Shown in pieces: positions 21,409-29,005 of a DNA stretch of 34,254 nt. The stretch is from Streptomyces griseicoloratus (GTDB lineage Bacteria; Actinomycetota; Actinomycetes; Streptomycetales; Streptomycetaceae). Position 1 is the first letter of the stretch; each line of letters begins with the position of its first letter. The notes beneath the pieces were generated by a model, which was not told where the DNA came from, did no database searches, and worked only from the letters and a program-made list of their open reading frames with translations. Location: contig NZ_JACVQF010000005.1 of the NCBI RefSeq assembly GCF_014534645.1, positions 1 through 34,254 of the forward strand, in the 5' to 3' direction. The translations under genes were made by a program, and so were the position numbers.

Positions 21409-22539
21409 ATGGCAGATCTCCAGGACGACCTGCACACCAGCACCGAGGCCGGCGAGCTCGACGACCTGCCCGTGCCGTCGCGCGCCGAGGTCTTCCCGCC
21501 CGAGCCGTACGCGCCCGTCTCCGACCCCGACGACGAGCCACTGGCGCGGGCCCACGCCGTGCTCGCCGCGCACCCCGTCGCCGACGGCTGCAGCGGCCTG
21601 TCCCGGGCGCTCGGGCGCCTGCCCTGGTACGACCTGGAACTCGGCGAGTGCTCGGTCGACACCGACGTCCCCCGGCTGCGCGAGGGCCACGTCGGCGCCC
21701 TGTTCTGGTCGCTGCACCTGCCCGACGCCGTCGTCGGCGACCGGGCCGTCGGCGCCGCCCTGGAGCAGCTGGACCTGGTCGACTCGGTGGTACGGACCCA
21801 TCCCGAGGGCCTGCGCCTGGCCTACGACGCCGGACAGACCACCGACGCCCGCAACTGCGGTCGCGTCGCCGTCGTGCCCGGCCCCGCCGGAGCCGCCGCC
21901 CTCGGCGACAGCCTCGGCGTCCTGCGCTCCCTGCACGCCCTCGGCCTGCGCGCCCTCACCCTCACCGGCGTGAGCTGGGCGGGCGAGGCGGGGCTCACCC
22001 GGTTCGGCGAGGAGGTCGTCCGCGAGATGAACCGGCTCGGCGTCATCGCCGACCTCTCCGGAGCCTGCGCGGAGACCGTCCGCCGCACCCTCGCCGTCTC
22101 CAAGGCACCGGTGCTGTGCACCCGCTCGGCCGCCCGCGCCCTGCGTCCGCACCCGGCCAACCTCCCCGACGACCTGCTCATCGAGCTGGGCGCGGCCGGC
22201 GGTGTGTGCATGGTGCCGCTGACCGCGGAGCAGACCGGCCCGACCGTCCGCGACGTCGCCGACCATCTCGACCACGTCCGCACGGTCGCCGGCCCGGAGT
22301 GCGTCGGCCTGTCCGGCACGTACGACACCGGCACCGCCCACCCGCTGGAGCTGGGCGACCCTTCCTGCTACCCCCGCCTCGTCGCCGAGCTGCTGCGGCG
22401 CGACTGGGCCGAGCCCGACGTGGCTCTGCTGACCTGGGGCAACATCCAGCGCGTGCTGCGCGGCGCGGCCTTCACCGCCCGCGCCGCGCAGCAGCGCCGG
22501 GAGCCGTCACGGGCGACGATCGCCGGGCTGGACGGCTAG
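21409..22539 (+). CDS. M19 dipeptidase-like protein lacking all metal ligands (probable pseudoenzyme)
   Basis: A 376-residue homologue of the dipeptidase at 18324-19502, recognisable along its whole length ([87 protein letters not shown]). At each position where the active paralogue has a metal ligand, this protein differs: HND becomes CSG (61-63), the bridging Glu becomes Ala (about 160), DLSH becomes DLSG (218), FSHSS becomes CTRSA (239), and GGDYDG becomes SGTYDTG. The frame is intact, with normal GC3 and conserved core segments. It is therefore probably expressed and kept, but not as a zinc peptidase. A hydrophilic 40-residue N-terminal extension is also new. A binding or regulatory role is possible. 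Confidence 0.88.
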   Translation: MADLQDDLHTSTEAGELDDLPVPSRAEVFPPEPYAPVSDPDDEPLARAHAVLAAHPVADGCSGLSRALGRLPWYDLELGECSVDTDVPRLREGHVGALFWSLHLPDAVVGDRAVGAALEQLDLVDSVVRTHPEGLRLAYDAGQTTDARNCGRVAVVPGPAGAAALGDSLGVLRSLHALGLRALTLTGVSWAGEAGLTRFGEEVVREMNRLGVIADLSGACAETVRRTLAVSKAPVLCTRSAARALRPHPANLPDDLLIELGAAGGVCMVPLTAEQTGPTVRDVADHLDHVRTVAGPECVGLSGTYDTGTAHPLELGDPSCYPRLVAELLRRDWAEPDVALLTWGNIQRVLRGAAFTARAAQQRREPSRATIAGLDG

Positions 22540-22545
22540 GGCCTT

Positions 22546-22569
22546 GCGTCCGGGTCACGTCACGGACGC
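22546..22569. terminator. Hairpin between the pseudo-dipeptidase and VOC genes
   Basis: GCGTCCG (22546-22552) and CGGACGC (22563-22569) pair around a 10-base loop in the 41-base gap between converging stop codons. Confidence 0.55.
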
Positions 22570-22580
22570 GGGGGCGGACG

Positions 22581-22973
22581 TCAGGCGTGTTCGATCCGGC
22601 ACAGGCAGAACGGATGCCCCGCCGGATCGGCGTACACCTGGAAGTCCTTCTTCTCCCGGTCCTCCAGATCCAGCGGCCGGGCGCCCAGCGCCAGCACCTT
22701 CTCGTGCGCCGCGTCGATCTCCTCCCACGTCGACCCGGCGTCGAAGTCCAGGTGGAACTGCTGGGCGTTGCGGTCGGAGCGCGGCCACTCCGGCGGGGTG
22801 AGGCCGGGCGCCCGCTGGAAGGCCAGCCGCGGCCCGCCGGGCACCTGGAGCACCACCCAGTCGGGGTCCTCCTCCTCGGGGGTGCCGCCCGCGACCTGCG
22901 CGTAGAAGCGGGCCAGCTCTCGGGGTTCTGGGCAGTCGAGAACGACGGAACGGAAACGTGCCACGGATGCCAT
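22581..22973 (-). CDS. VOC-superfamily (glyoxalase-like) protein, copy 2 of a tandem pair
   Basis: A 130-residue protein with two beta-alpha-beta-beta-beta modules of the vicinal-oxygen-chelate fold. It begins with FRSVVLDCPEPRELARFYAQV, has QQFHLDFDA in the middle and ends YADPAGHPFCLC. This type (Glyoxalase_6-like) is abundant in actinobacteria and mostly of unknown substrate. The ATG at 22973 has GGGAGG nine bases upstream. It lies 29 bases downstream of a close paralogue on the same strand, so the two are one transcription unit made by duplication. It need not be an enzyme; many relatives are binding or resistance proteins. Confidence 0.88.
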   Translation of the reverse strand: MASVARFRSVVLDCPEPRELARFYAQVAGGTPEEEDPDWVVLQVPGGPRLAFQRAPGLTPPEWPRSDRNAQQFHLDFDAGSTWEEIDAAHEKVLALGARPLDLEDREKKDFQVYADPAGHPFCLCRIEHA

Positions 22974-23002
22974 GGAAAGGGACCTCCCGGTGTCCTCGTC
23001 GA

Positions 23003-23362
23003 TCAGGCGGCGCAGAGGCAGAACGGGTGCCCGGCCGGGTCCGCGTAAACCCGGAAGCCCCGCGAGCGGTCCTCCACGTCCAGCGGCTTCGCGCCCAGCT
23101 CCAGCACGGACTTCTCCGCCGCGTCCAGATCCCCCACGTTCAGGTCCAGGTGGAACTGCTGGGAGTGGTCGGGCGCCGGCCACTTCGGCGGTACGAAGCC
23201 GGGGGCGGCCTGGAAGGCCAGCATCTGCCCGCCGGGCAGCCTCAGGTCCACCCAGTCGCCCTCGCCCTCGACGGATCCGCCGAGCACCTCCGCGTAGAAA
23301 CCGGCCAGCGCGCGGGGGTCGGGACAGTCCAGGACGACGACGCCCAGTTCGGCGACAGCCAT
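23003..23362 (-). CDS. VOC-superfamily (glyoxalase-like) protein, copy 1 of a tandem pair
   Basis: A 119-residue VOC-fold protein closely related to the next gene: GVVVLDCPDPRALAGFYAEV, LAFQAAPGFVPPKWP, QQFHLDLNVGDLDAAEKSVL and YADPAGHPFCLC all match the paralogue. GAGGAGG precedes the ATG. It is the first gene of a two-gene unit and divergent from a CGNR zinc-finger regulator across a 91-base region with several GGTAAC sites. The shared control region suggests that the CGNR protein regulates it. The substrate is unknown. Confidence 0.88.
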   Translation of the reverse strand: MAVAELGVVVLDCPDPRALAGFYAEVLGGSVEGEGDWVDLRLPGGQMLAFQAAPGFVPPKWPAPDHSQQFHLDLNVGDLDAAEKSVLELGAKPLDVEDRSRGFRVYADPAGHPFCLCAA

Positions 23363-23383
23363 GACTTCCTCCTCGAAGTCCGC

Positions 23384-23446
23384 GGTTACCCACAAGAGCG
23401 GGTAACCGGTAACGGTTACTGCATGCTCCCGCATTGGCGGTAACGT
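23384..23446. promoter_or_regulatory. Shared control region with GGTAAC/GTTACC repeats
   Basis: GGTTACCC (23384-23391) and GGGTAACC (23400-23407) form a perfect inverted repeat with an 8-base spacer. GTAAC-G-GTTAC (23409-23419) is a second palindrome directly beside it. A further GGTAACG occurs at 23439. TAACGT at 23441-23446 also looks like a -10 box seven bases before the CGNR start, so that mRNA may be leaderless. Clustered copies of one half-site between two divergent units are typical of a specific operator region. Confidence 0.6.
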
Positions 23447-23453
23447 CGCAAGC

Positions 23454-23960
23454 ATGAGTGAGAGATCGCCCGCGCCGGGGGGCCTGGATCTGGTCCAGTC
23501 CCTGGTGAACACGCTGGACATCGAGACGGGCGGAGACTCGCTCGACACACCGCAGGGCCGGGCGCGTTTCGGGCTGACGGAGGACGAGGTGCCCGCCGTA
23601 CGGGAACTGCGGGAGTCCCTGCGGGCGGCCCTGCTCGCCCACGCCGGCCACCCGCCGCACCGCGCGGTGACCCCCCTGGGCGAGCTGCTGGCCGGGGCCC
23701 CGCTGGTGGTGACGGTCGACGCGGCCGACGGCTCCGCCGCGCTCGCCCCCGCCGACGCCGGCCCCCTGCTCTCCCGCGTCGCGGCAGCCGTCGCCGAGGC
23801 GCTGGTCGCGGGCACCTGGACCCGGCTGAAGGCGTGCGAGGCCGCCGACTGCCACTGGGCGTACTACGACCGCAGCCCGGCCGGACGCGGCCGCTGGTGC
23901 TCCATGCAGGTGTGCGGGGCACGCGCCAAGATGCGCCGGTACCGCGCCAAGGGAGCGTAG
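23454..23960 (+). CDS. CGNR zinc-finger domain protein (putative transcriptional regulator)
   Basis: A 168-residue protein with an N-terminal ABATE-like region (DLVQSLVNTLDIETG onward) and a C-terminal CGNR zinc finger: C128, C133, C149 and C154 in the segment RLKACEAADCHWAYYDRS ... WCSMQVCGARAKMRRYRAK, with CGAR in place of the namesake CGNR. These proteins are widespread in actinobacteria and are presumed regulators. The gene is divergent from the VOC pair and its start follows the repeated GGTAAC sites, which suggests autoregulation plus control of the pair. No clear ribosome-binding site is present. Confidence 0.88.
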   Translation: MSERSPAPGGLDLVQSLVNTLDIETGGDSLDTPQGRARFGLTEDEVPAVRELRESLRAALLAHAGHPPHRAVTPLGELLAGAPLVVTVDAADGSAALAPADAGPLLSRVAAAVAEALVAGTWTRLKACEAADCHWAYYDRSPAGRGRWCSMQVCGARAKMRRYRAKGA

Positions 23961-24013
23961 GGCGCATGACGGTTCACCGGCCGCCGGCGTGTCCGGTGGT
24001 GCAGAATACTGAC

Positions 24014-24056
24014 GGACGCCGCTTCGGCCGACTGAGCCTCGGCCGAAGCGGCGTCC
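24014..24056. terminator. Strong bidirectional hairpin between CGNR and ugd genes
   Basis: A perfect 18-bp stem, GGACGCCGCTTCGGCCGA (24014-24031) with its exact complement at 24039-24056, closes a 7-base loop. Confidence 0.92.
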
Positions 24057-24092
24057 GCCTGCTCGTGGGATCCGCCCGCAGGAGGGCGTGCG

Positions 24093-25436
24093 TCAGGCCG
24101 TCGGCCGGCCCATCGCCCGGTACGTCCACCCGGCCCGGCGCCACACCTCGGGGTCCAGGGCGTTGCGCCCGTCCAGGACCACCCGGGCCGCCGCGACCTC
24201 GCCCAGCGCCTGCGGGTCCAGCTCGCGGAACTCCCGCCACTCCGTCAGGTGCAGCACCACGTCGGCGCCCCGCACCGCCTCCAGCGCGGAGTCGGCGTAG
24301 CCGAGGGTGGGGAACAGCCGCCGGGCGTTGTCCATGCCCTTGGGGTCGTACACCGTCACCTGGCCGCCCTGGAGGTGGATCTGCCCGGCGACGTTCAGCG
24401 CGGGCGAGTCCCGGACGTCGTCCGAGTCGGGCTTGAAGGTGGCGCCCAGCACCGCGACCCGCTTGCCGAGGAACGGGCCGCCGCCCAGCGCCTGCCGGGC
24501 CAGCTCCACCATCTGACCGCGCTGGCGCATGTTGATGGAGTCGATCTCGCGCAGGAACGTCAGCGCCTGGTCGGCGCCCAGCTCACCGGCGCGCGCCATG
24601 AACGCCCGGATGTCCTTGGGCAGGCACCCCCCGCCGAAGCCGATGCCGGCCCGCAGGAACTTCTTCCCGATCCGGTCGTCGTGCCCGATGGCCTCGGCCA
24701 GCCTGGCGACGTCGCCGCCGGCGGCCTCGCACACCTCCGCCATCGCGTTGATGAAGGAGATCTTGGTCGCGAGGAAGGAGTTCGCGGACGTCTTCACCAG
24801 CTCGGCGGTCGGGAAGTCCGTGACGATGAACGGCGAACCCTCCGCCAGCGGCGTCGCGTACACCTCCCGCAGCAGCTTCTCCGCCCGCTCGCTCCTGACG
24901 CCCACCACGATCCGGTCGGGGTGCAGGGTGTCCTGCACGGCGAAGCCCTCGCGCAGGAACTCCGGGTTCCAGGCCAGCTCGGCGTCTCCGCCGGCCGGCG
25001 CGTGCTCGGCGAGGTAGGCGGCGAGCCGGTCGGCCGAGCCCACGGGCACCGTCGACTTGCCGACGACCAGGGCGGGGCCGCGCAGATGCGGGGCCAGCGA
25101 CGCCAGCGCGGAGTCGACGTAACTCATGTCGCAGGCGTACTCGCCGTGCTTCTGCGGCGTGTTCACGCACAGGAAGTGCACGTCGCCGAAGGCCGCGACC
25201 TCGGCGAAGTCGGTGGTGAAGCGCAGTCGCCCGCTGGAGCCCTCGATCCCCGCGACGTGCTTGCGGAGCAGCTCCTCCAGACCGGGCTCGTACATCGGGA
25301 CCTCGCCCCGCTGGAGCATCGCGATCTTCTCGGGCACCACGTCCAGGCCCAGGACCTCGAAACCGAGCTCGGCCATGGCCGCCGCGTGGGTCGCGCCGAG
25401 GTAGCCGGTGCCGATCACGGTGATCTTGAGGGCCAT
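24093..25436 (-). CDS. ugd: UDP-glucose 6-dehydrogenase family protein
   Basis: A 447-residue NAD-dependent nucleotide-sugar dehydrogenase, probably oxidising UDP-glucose to UDP-glucuronate. The N-terminal NAD-binding domain shows VIGTGYLGATHA. VNTPQ, GKSTVPVGS and NPEFLREGFAVQDTLHPDRI follow. The active-site cysteine is C271 in GFGGGCLPKDI, and the C-terminal UDP-binding domain has LGATFKPDSDDVRDSPAL. GGAG lies five bases before the ATG. UDP-mannose/ManNAc dehydrogenases have related motifs, so the exact sugar is not certain. UDP-glucuronate would feed a glucuronate-containing surface polymer, fitting the LCP and glycosyltransferase genes 6-9 kb away. Confidence 0.9.
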   Translation of the reverse strand: MALKITVIGTGYLGATHAAAMAELGFEVLGLDVVPEKIAMLQRGEVPMYEPGLEELLRKHVAGIEGSSGRLRFTTDFAEVAAFGDVHFLCVNTPQKHGEYACDMSYVDSALASLAPHLRGPALVVGKSTVPVGSADRLAAYLAEHAPAGGDAELAWNPEFLREGFAVQDTLHPDRIVVGVRSERAEKLLREVYATPLAEGSPFIVTDFPTAELVKTSANSFLATKISFINAMAEVCEAAGGDVARLAEAIGHDDRIGKKFLRAGIGFGGGCLPKDIRAFMARAGELGADQALTFLREIDSINMRQRGQMVELARQALGGGPFLGKRVAVLGATFKPDSDDVRDSPALNVAGQIHLQGGQVTVYDPKGMDNARRLFPTLGYADSALEAVRGADVVLHLTEWREFRELDPQALGEVAAARVVLDGRNALDPEVWRRAGWTYRAMGRPTA

Positions 25437-25526
25437 GGGTGCTCCAGGGTGTACGGCGGACGTGCGGGCCCGAGCATAGCCGGGGCGCCGGGAACCGCCC
25501 GGGCCGGCTGTCGCCAAGCTCACCTG

Positions 25527-25575
25527 TTCACGGCCGTGGATGAAGCCTAAAATTCGAGTTACTTAACGGTAGTTA
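25527..25575 (+). promoter_or_regulatory. Promoter region of the acyl-CoA dehydrogenase gene with a TAAC/GTTA repeat
   Basis: TAAAAT (25548-25553) is a good -10 element in otherwise GC-rich DNA; a weak TTCA-containing -35 lies about 17 bases upstream. Just past the predicted start is TAAC-GGTA-GTTA (25564-25575), overlapping two direct AGTTA copies (25557 and 25571). This is a plausible repressor site, but no regulator gene lies next to it. Confidence 0.45.
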
Positions 25576-25614
25576 GCGTGACCAGCATCGCAGCCCTTTG
25601 GAGCGTGAGAGACC

Positions 25615-26772
25615 TTGGCCGGATCGGCTGACTTCGACCTGTACCGCCCGTCCGAGGAGCACGACATGCTCCGCGACGCCGTCCGCTCGCTGGCTGAGGC
25701 GAAGATCGCGCCGTACGCCGCCGCGGTGGACGAGGAGGCCCGCTTCCCGCAGGAGGCCCTGGAGGCGCTGGTCGCGAACGACCTGCACGCCGTGCACGTC
25801 CCCGAGGAGTACGGCGGCGCGGGCGCCGACGCGCTCGCCACGGTGATCGTGATCGAGGAGGTCGCCCGCGTGTGCGCCTCCTCCTCCCTGATCCCGGCCG
25901 TGAACAAGCTGGGCTCCCTGCCGGTGATCCTCTCCGGCTCCGAGGAGCTGAAGAAGAAGTACATGACCCCGCTCGCCAAGGGCGACGCGATGTTCTCGTA
26001 CTGCCTCTCCGAGCCCGACGCGGGCTCCGACGCCGCCGGCATGAAGACCAAGGCCGTCCGCGACGGCGACACTTACGTCCTCAACGGCGTCAAGCGCTGG
26101 ATCACCAACGCGGGCGTCAGCGAGTACTACACGGTCATGGCGGTCACCGACCCCACCAAGCGCTCCAAGGGCATCTCCGCCTTCGTCGTCGAGAAGTCCG
26201 ACGAGGGCGTCTCCTTCGGCGCCCCGGAGAAGAAGCTCGGCATCAAGGGCTCCCCGACCCGCGAGGTCTACCTCGACAACGTCCGCATCCCCGCCGACCG
26301 CATGATCGGCGAGGAGGGCACCGGCTTCGCCACGGCGATGAAGACGCTGGACCACACCCGCATCACCATCGCCGCCCAGGCCCTCGGCATCGCCCAGGGC
26401 GCCCTCGACTATGCCAAGGGCTACGTCCGGGAGCGCAAGCAGTTCGGCAAGCCGATCGCCGACTTCCAGGGCATCCAGTTCATGCTCGCCGACATGGCCA
26501 TGAAGATCGAGGCCGCCCGCCAGCTGACCTACGCCGCCGCCGCCAAGTCCGAGCGCGGCGACGGCGACCTGACCTTCCAGGGCGCCGCCGCCAAGTGCTT
26601 CGCCTCGGACGTGGCGATGGAGGTCACCACGGACGCCGTCCAGCTCCTCGGCGGCTACGGCTACACCCGCGACTACCCGGTGGAGCGCATGATGCGCGAC
26701 GCCAAGATCACGCAGATCTACGAGGGCACGAACCAGGTCCAGCGCATCGTCATGGCGCGCAACCTGCCGTAA
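25615..26772 (+). CDS. Acyl-CoA dehydrogenase
   Basis: A 385-residue FAD enzyme of beta-oxidation or branched-chain acyl-CoA breakdown, forming trans-2-enoyl-CoA. Family motifs are complete: YCLSEPDAGSDAAGM and WITNAG for FAD binding, GIKGSPTREVYLDNVRIP, RKQFGKPIADFQ, QLLGGYGYTRDYPVERMMRD, and the catalytic base E370 in IYEGTNQVQR. E370 is in the short/medium/butyryl-CoA-type position. The start is TTG at 25615 behind GAGAG; the N-terminus AGSADFDLYRPSEEHDMLRD is normal for the family. It is a single-gene unit ending at a 26-bp palindrome. The chain-length preference cannot be read from sequence. Confidence 0.94.
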   Translation: MAGSADFDLYRPSEEHDMLRDAVRSLAEAKIAPYAAAVDEEARFPQEALEALVANDLHAVHVPEEYGGAGADALATVIVIEEVARVCASSSLIPAVNKLGSLPVILSGSEELKKKYMTPLAKGDAMFSYCLSEPDAGSDAAGMKTKAVRDGDTYVLNGVKRWITNAGVSEYYTVMAVTDPTKRSKGISAFVVEKSDEGVSFGAPEKKLGIKGSPTREVYLDNVRIPADRMIGEEGTGFATAMKTLDHTRITIAAQALGIAQGALDYAKGYVRERKQFGKPIADFQGIQFMLADMAMKIEAARQLTYAAAAKSERGDGDLTFQGAAAKCFASDVAMEVTTDAVQLLGGYGYTRDYPVERMMRDAKITQIYEGTNQVQRIVMARNLP

Positions 26773-26786
26773 CGGCTGCTGAGTGG

Positions 26787-26812
26787 GGGGGTGTCCGGTA
26801 CCGGACACCCCC
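26787..26812 (+). terminator. 26-bp perfect palindrome terminator
   Basis: GGGGGTGTCCGGT and its complement are directly adjacent around GGTACC, 15 bases after the acyl-CoA dehydrogenase stop. As RNA it would form a stem of about 11 bp with a 4-base loop. Confidence 0.85.
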
Positions 26813-26982
26813 GGCTCCTTCCGTTCTCAGCGGCCGTCGGCGCGGGCCGGCTCGGGCCCCTCCGGAAGGACCCGCCTCTCACCCGCGAGCAGCTCCGCGC
26901 ACTGGTCCTGCGCCCGGAGCTGCCGGCCGGGAAGTGAGGGACGTGGCGGCCGGCGCCTACGGCCTCCGCGCCGGCGGGGCGC

Positions 26983-27549
26983 TCAGTCCTCGAACCCCTC
27001 CGCCGCCCGCTTCTCCCGCAGTTCCATGATCGCGCGGCGGCGGGCCAGCCGGTGGGTGCGGCGGATCTGGGCCTCCTGGTAGCGGCGCTTGTCCCGCTCG
27101 GTCTCCGGGAGCACCGGCGGCACCGCGCGCGGCTTCCCGTCGGCGTCGACCGCGGCGAACACCAGGTAGGCCGAGCCGACCTGGGTGGCGGGGGCGGACT
27201 CGTTCCAGCGCTCGGCCAGGACTCGGACGCCGACCTCCATGGAGGTCCGGCCGGTCCAGTTGACCTGGGCCTTCACATGGACGAGGTCGCCGACGCGGAC
27301 CGGTTCGAGGAACGCCATCTCGTCCATGGACGCGGTGACGGCGGGACCGCCCGAGTGGCGGCCGGCCACGGCGCCCGCCGCGTCGTCGACCAGTTTCATG
27401 ATCACTCCACCGTGCACCGTGCCCAGGAGGTTGGTGTCGTTGTGGGTCATGATGTGGCTCAAGGTGGTGCGGGAGGCCGAGGTCGGCTTGCCCGGGATCT
27501 CCGGAGTTCCCGACTCGGCGGCTGAGGCCTGGTCTGCCTGGTCTGTCAT
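26983..27549 (-). CDS. Acyl-CoA thioesterase (hotdog fold, YciA/BFIT-like)
   Basis: A 188-residue hotdog-fold thioesterase that hydrolyses acyl-CoA to free acid and CoA. The characteristic helix-strand motif is HNDTNLLGTVHGGVIMKLVD, continuing with DAAGAVA, and the active site includes the N and D of these segments. MDEMAFLEPVRVGDLVHVKAQV is typical of the acyl-CoA hydrolase family. The C-terminus (about 145-188) is a highly charged helix rich in Arg and Glu, longer than in E. coli YciA. AAGGTGGAGG lies just before the ATG at 27549. It converges on the acyl-CoA dehydrogenase gene, so a shared acyl-CoA theme is plausible though they are separate transcripts. Confidence 0.9.
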   Translation of the reverse strand: MTDQADQASAAESGTPEIPGKPTSASRTTLSHIMTHNDTNLLGTVHGGVIMKLVDDAAGAVAGRHSGGPAVTASMDEMAFLEPVRVGDLVHVKAQVNWTGRTSMEVGVRVLAERWNESAPATQVGSAYLVFAAVDADGKPRAVPPVLPETERDKRRYQEAQIRRTHRLARRRAIMELREKRAAEGFED

Positions 27550-27607
27550 GGCCTCCACCTTATGCCGAGGCGACATGGGCGTAATTTGTGTCAGCTTCGC
27601 AACAGCG

Positions 27608-27636
27608 CTGACCTTATTTTCCGACGACCCTTGTAT
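27608..27636 (+). promoter_or_regulatory. Candidate promoter of the first LCP gene
   Basis: CTGACC (27608-27613), 17 bases, then TTGTAT (27631-27636), in the only AT-richer stretch before the gene. The leader would be about 25 bases. Confidence 0.35.
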
Positions 27637-27668
27637 GCGGCACAGCCCGCACCGGCACACTGGGGCCC

Positions 27669-28958
27669 ATGAACGATTGGCCCGAGGGATGGTCCGGCGA
27701 CAACCGCGGCGACCGGTACGGACGCGGCAGCGCGAGCGCACGGCCCGAGAGCGCCCGCGTGATGCGACAGGTCCGCCGCGGTCAGGCGGTTCCGCCCGGC
27801 CCGGGCCCGTCGGCGCCGCCGTACGGCGGCCGGGTGCCGCAGCAGCCGTCGTACACCGACGGCCACGAAGGCTACGGCGGCCAGGACGGGTACGACAGCG
27901 GCTACAACACCGGCCAGGTCTACGGCACCCCCGGCGGCCGTGGCCCCGGTGGCGCCGCGGCGGGCGGCCCGCGGCCCGCTCCGAACTGGCGGCGCCGGAT
28001 CAAGTGGACGGCGATCACGGTCGTGACCGTGCTGGTCGTCACCTTCGTCGGCACGTACTTCTGGGCCGACTCCAAGCTCAACCGCGAGGTCGACCTGTCC
28101 AAGGTCATCGAACGGCCCGAGGCCGGCGAGGGCACCAACTACCTGATCGTCGGTTCCGACAGCCGCGAGGGCATGACCGACGAGCAGAAGAAGGACCTGC
28201 ACACCGGGTCCGCCGAGGGCAAGCGCACCGACTCGATGATGATCCTGCACACCGGGGACAACGGGTCGACGCTGATCTCGCTGCCCCGTGACTCCAACGT
28301 GGAGATCCCGAGCTTCGTCGGCTCCGAGTCCGGCAAGAAGTACCCGGGCACCGGCCGGCAGGTGAAGCTGAACGCCGCCTACGCGGAGGACGGCCCCGAG
28401 CTGCTGGTCCGCACCGTCGAGTACAACACCGGGCTGCGCATCGACCACTACGTCGAGATCGGGTTCGCCGGCTTCGCCAACATCGTGGACGCGGTCGGCG
28501 GCGTGGAGATGGACATCCCGCAGGACATCAAGGACACCAAGTCCGGCGCCGACCTCAAGAAGGGCAAGCAGACCCTGAACGGGCAGGAGGCCCTGGCCTT
28601 CGTCCGCACCCGGTACGCGCTGGCCGGCTCCGACCTGGACCGGACGAAGAACCAGCAGAAGTTCCTGTCGGCCCTGGCCAGCCAGGTGGCGACCCCCTCC
28701 ACCGTCCTCAACCCGTTCAAGCTGTACCCGACCATGGGCGCCGGCCTCGACTCCCTCATCGTCGACAAGGACATGGGCCTGTTCGACCTGGCCGACATGT
28801 TCTGGGCGATGAAGGGCGTCAGCGGCGGTGACGGCACCTCGATGAACATGCCCGTCTCGGGCAGCGTCGGCGGCAACCTCCAGTGGGACAAGGCCAAGGT
28901 CAAGACGCTGGTGGAGCAGCTGAAGAACGACGAGAAGGTCACCGTCTCGGGCGACTGA
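27669..28958 (+). CDS. LytR-CpsA-Psr (LCP) family glycopolymer transferase, short form
   Basis: A 429-residue membrane-anchored LCP protein. LCP enzymes move lipid-linked glycopolymers onto peptidoglycan on the outer face of the membrane. A 110-residue cytoplasmic tail rich in Gly, Pro, Tyr and Gln precedes one transmembrane helix (113-132). The LCP domain then shows YLIVGSDSREG (158-168), RTDSMMILH, TLISLPRDSNVEIP, VKLNAAYAEDGP, RIDHYVEIGFAGF and ALAFVRTRYALAGSDLDRTKNQQ, including the Arg/Asp residues that bind the pyrophosphate. It lacks the C-terminal LytR_C domain of the two complete LCP proteins downstream. The ATG at 27669 has only a weak GGGG upstream. Confidence 0.93.
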   Translation: MNDWPEGWSGDNRGDRYGRGSASARPESARVMRQVRRGQAVPPGPGPSAPPYGGRVPQQPSYTDGHEGYGGQDGYDSGYNTGQVYGTPGGRGPGGAAAGGPRPAPNWRRRIKWTAITVVTVLVVTFVGTYFWADSKLNREVDLSKVIERPEAGEGTNYLIVGSDSREGMTDEQKKDLHTGSAEGKRTDSMMILHTGDNGSTLISLPRDSNVEIPSFVGSESGKKYPGTGRQVKLNAAYAEDGPELLVRTVEYNTGLRIDHYVEIGFAGFANIVDAVGGVEMDIPQDIKDTKSGADLKKGKQTLNGQEALAFVRTRYALAGSDLDRTKNQQKFLSALASQVATPSTVLNPFKLYPTMGAGLDSLIVDKDMGLFDLADMFWAMKGVSGGDGTSMNMPVSGSVGGNLQWDKAKVKTLVEQLKNDEKVTVSGD

Positions 28959-28968
28959 GCGCACGCCC

Positions 28969-28995
28969 CGGAGGCCGGGCCCGGCCCGGCCTCCG
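28969..28995. terminator. Hairpin between LCP and copper-storage-type genes
   Basis: A perfect 12-bp stem, CGGAGGCCGGGC / GCCCGGCCTCCG, with a 3-base loop lies between two converging stop codons. Confidence 0.85.
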
Positions 28996-29005
28996 CGACC
29001 GCGGG

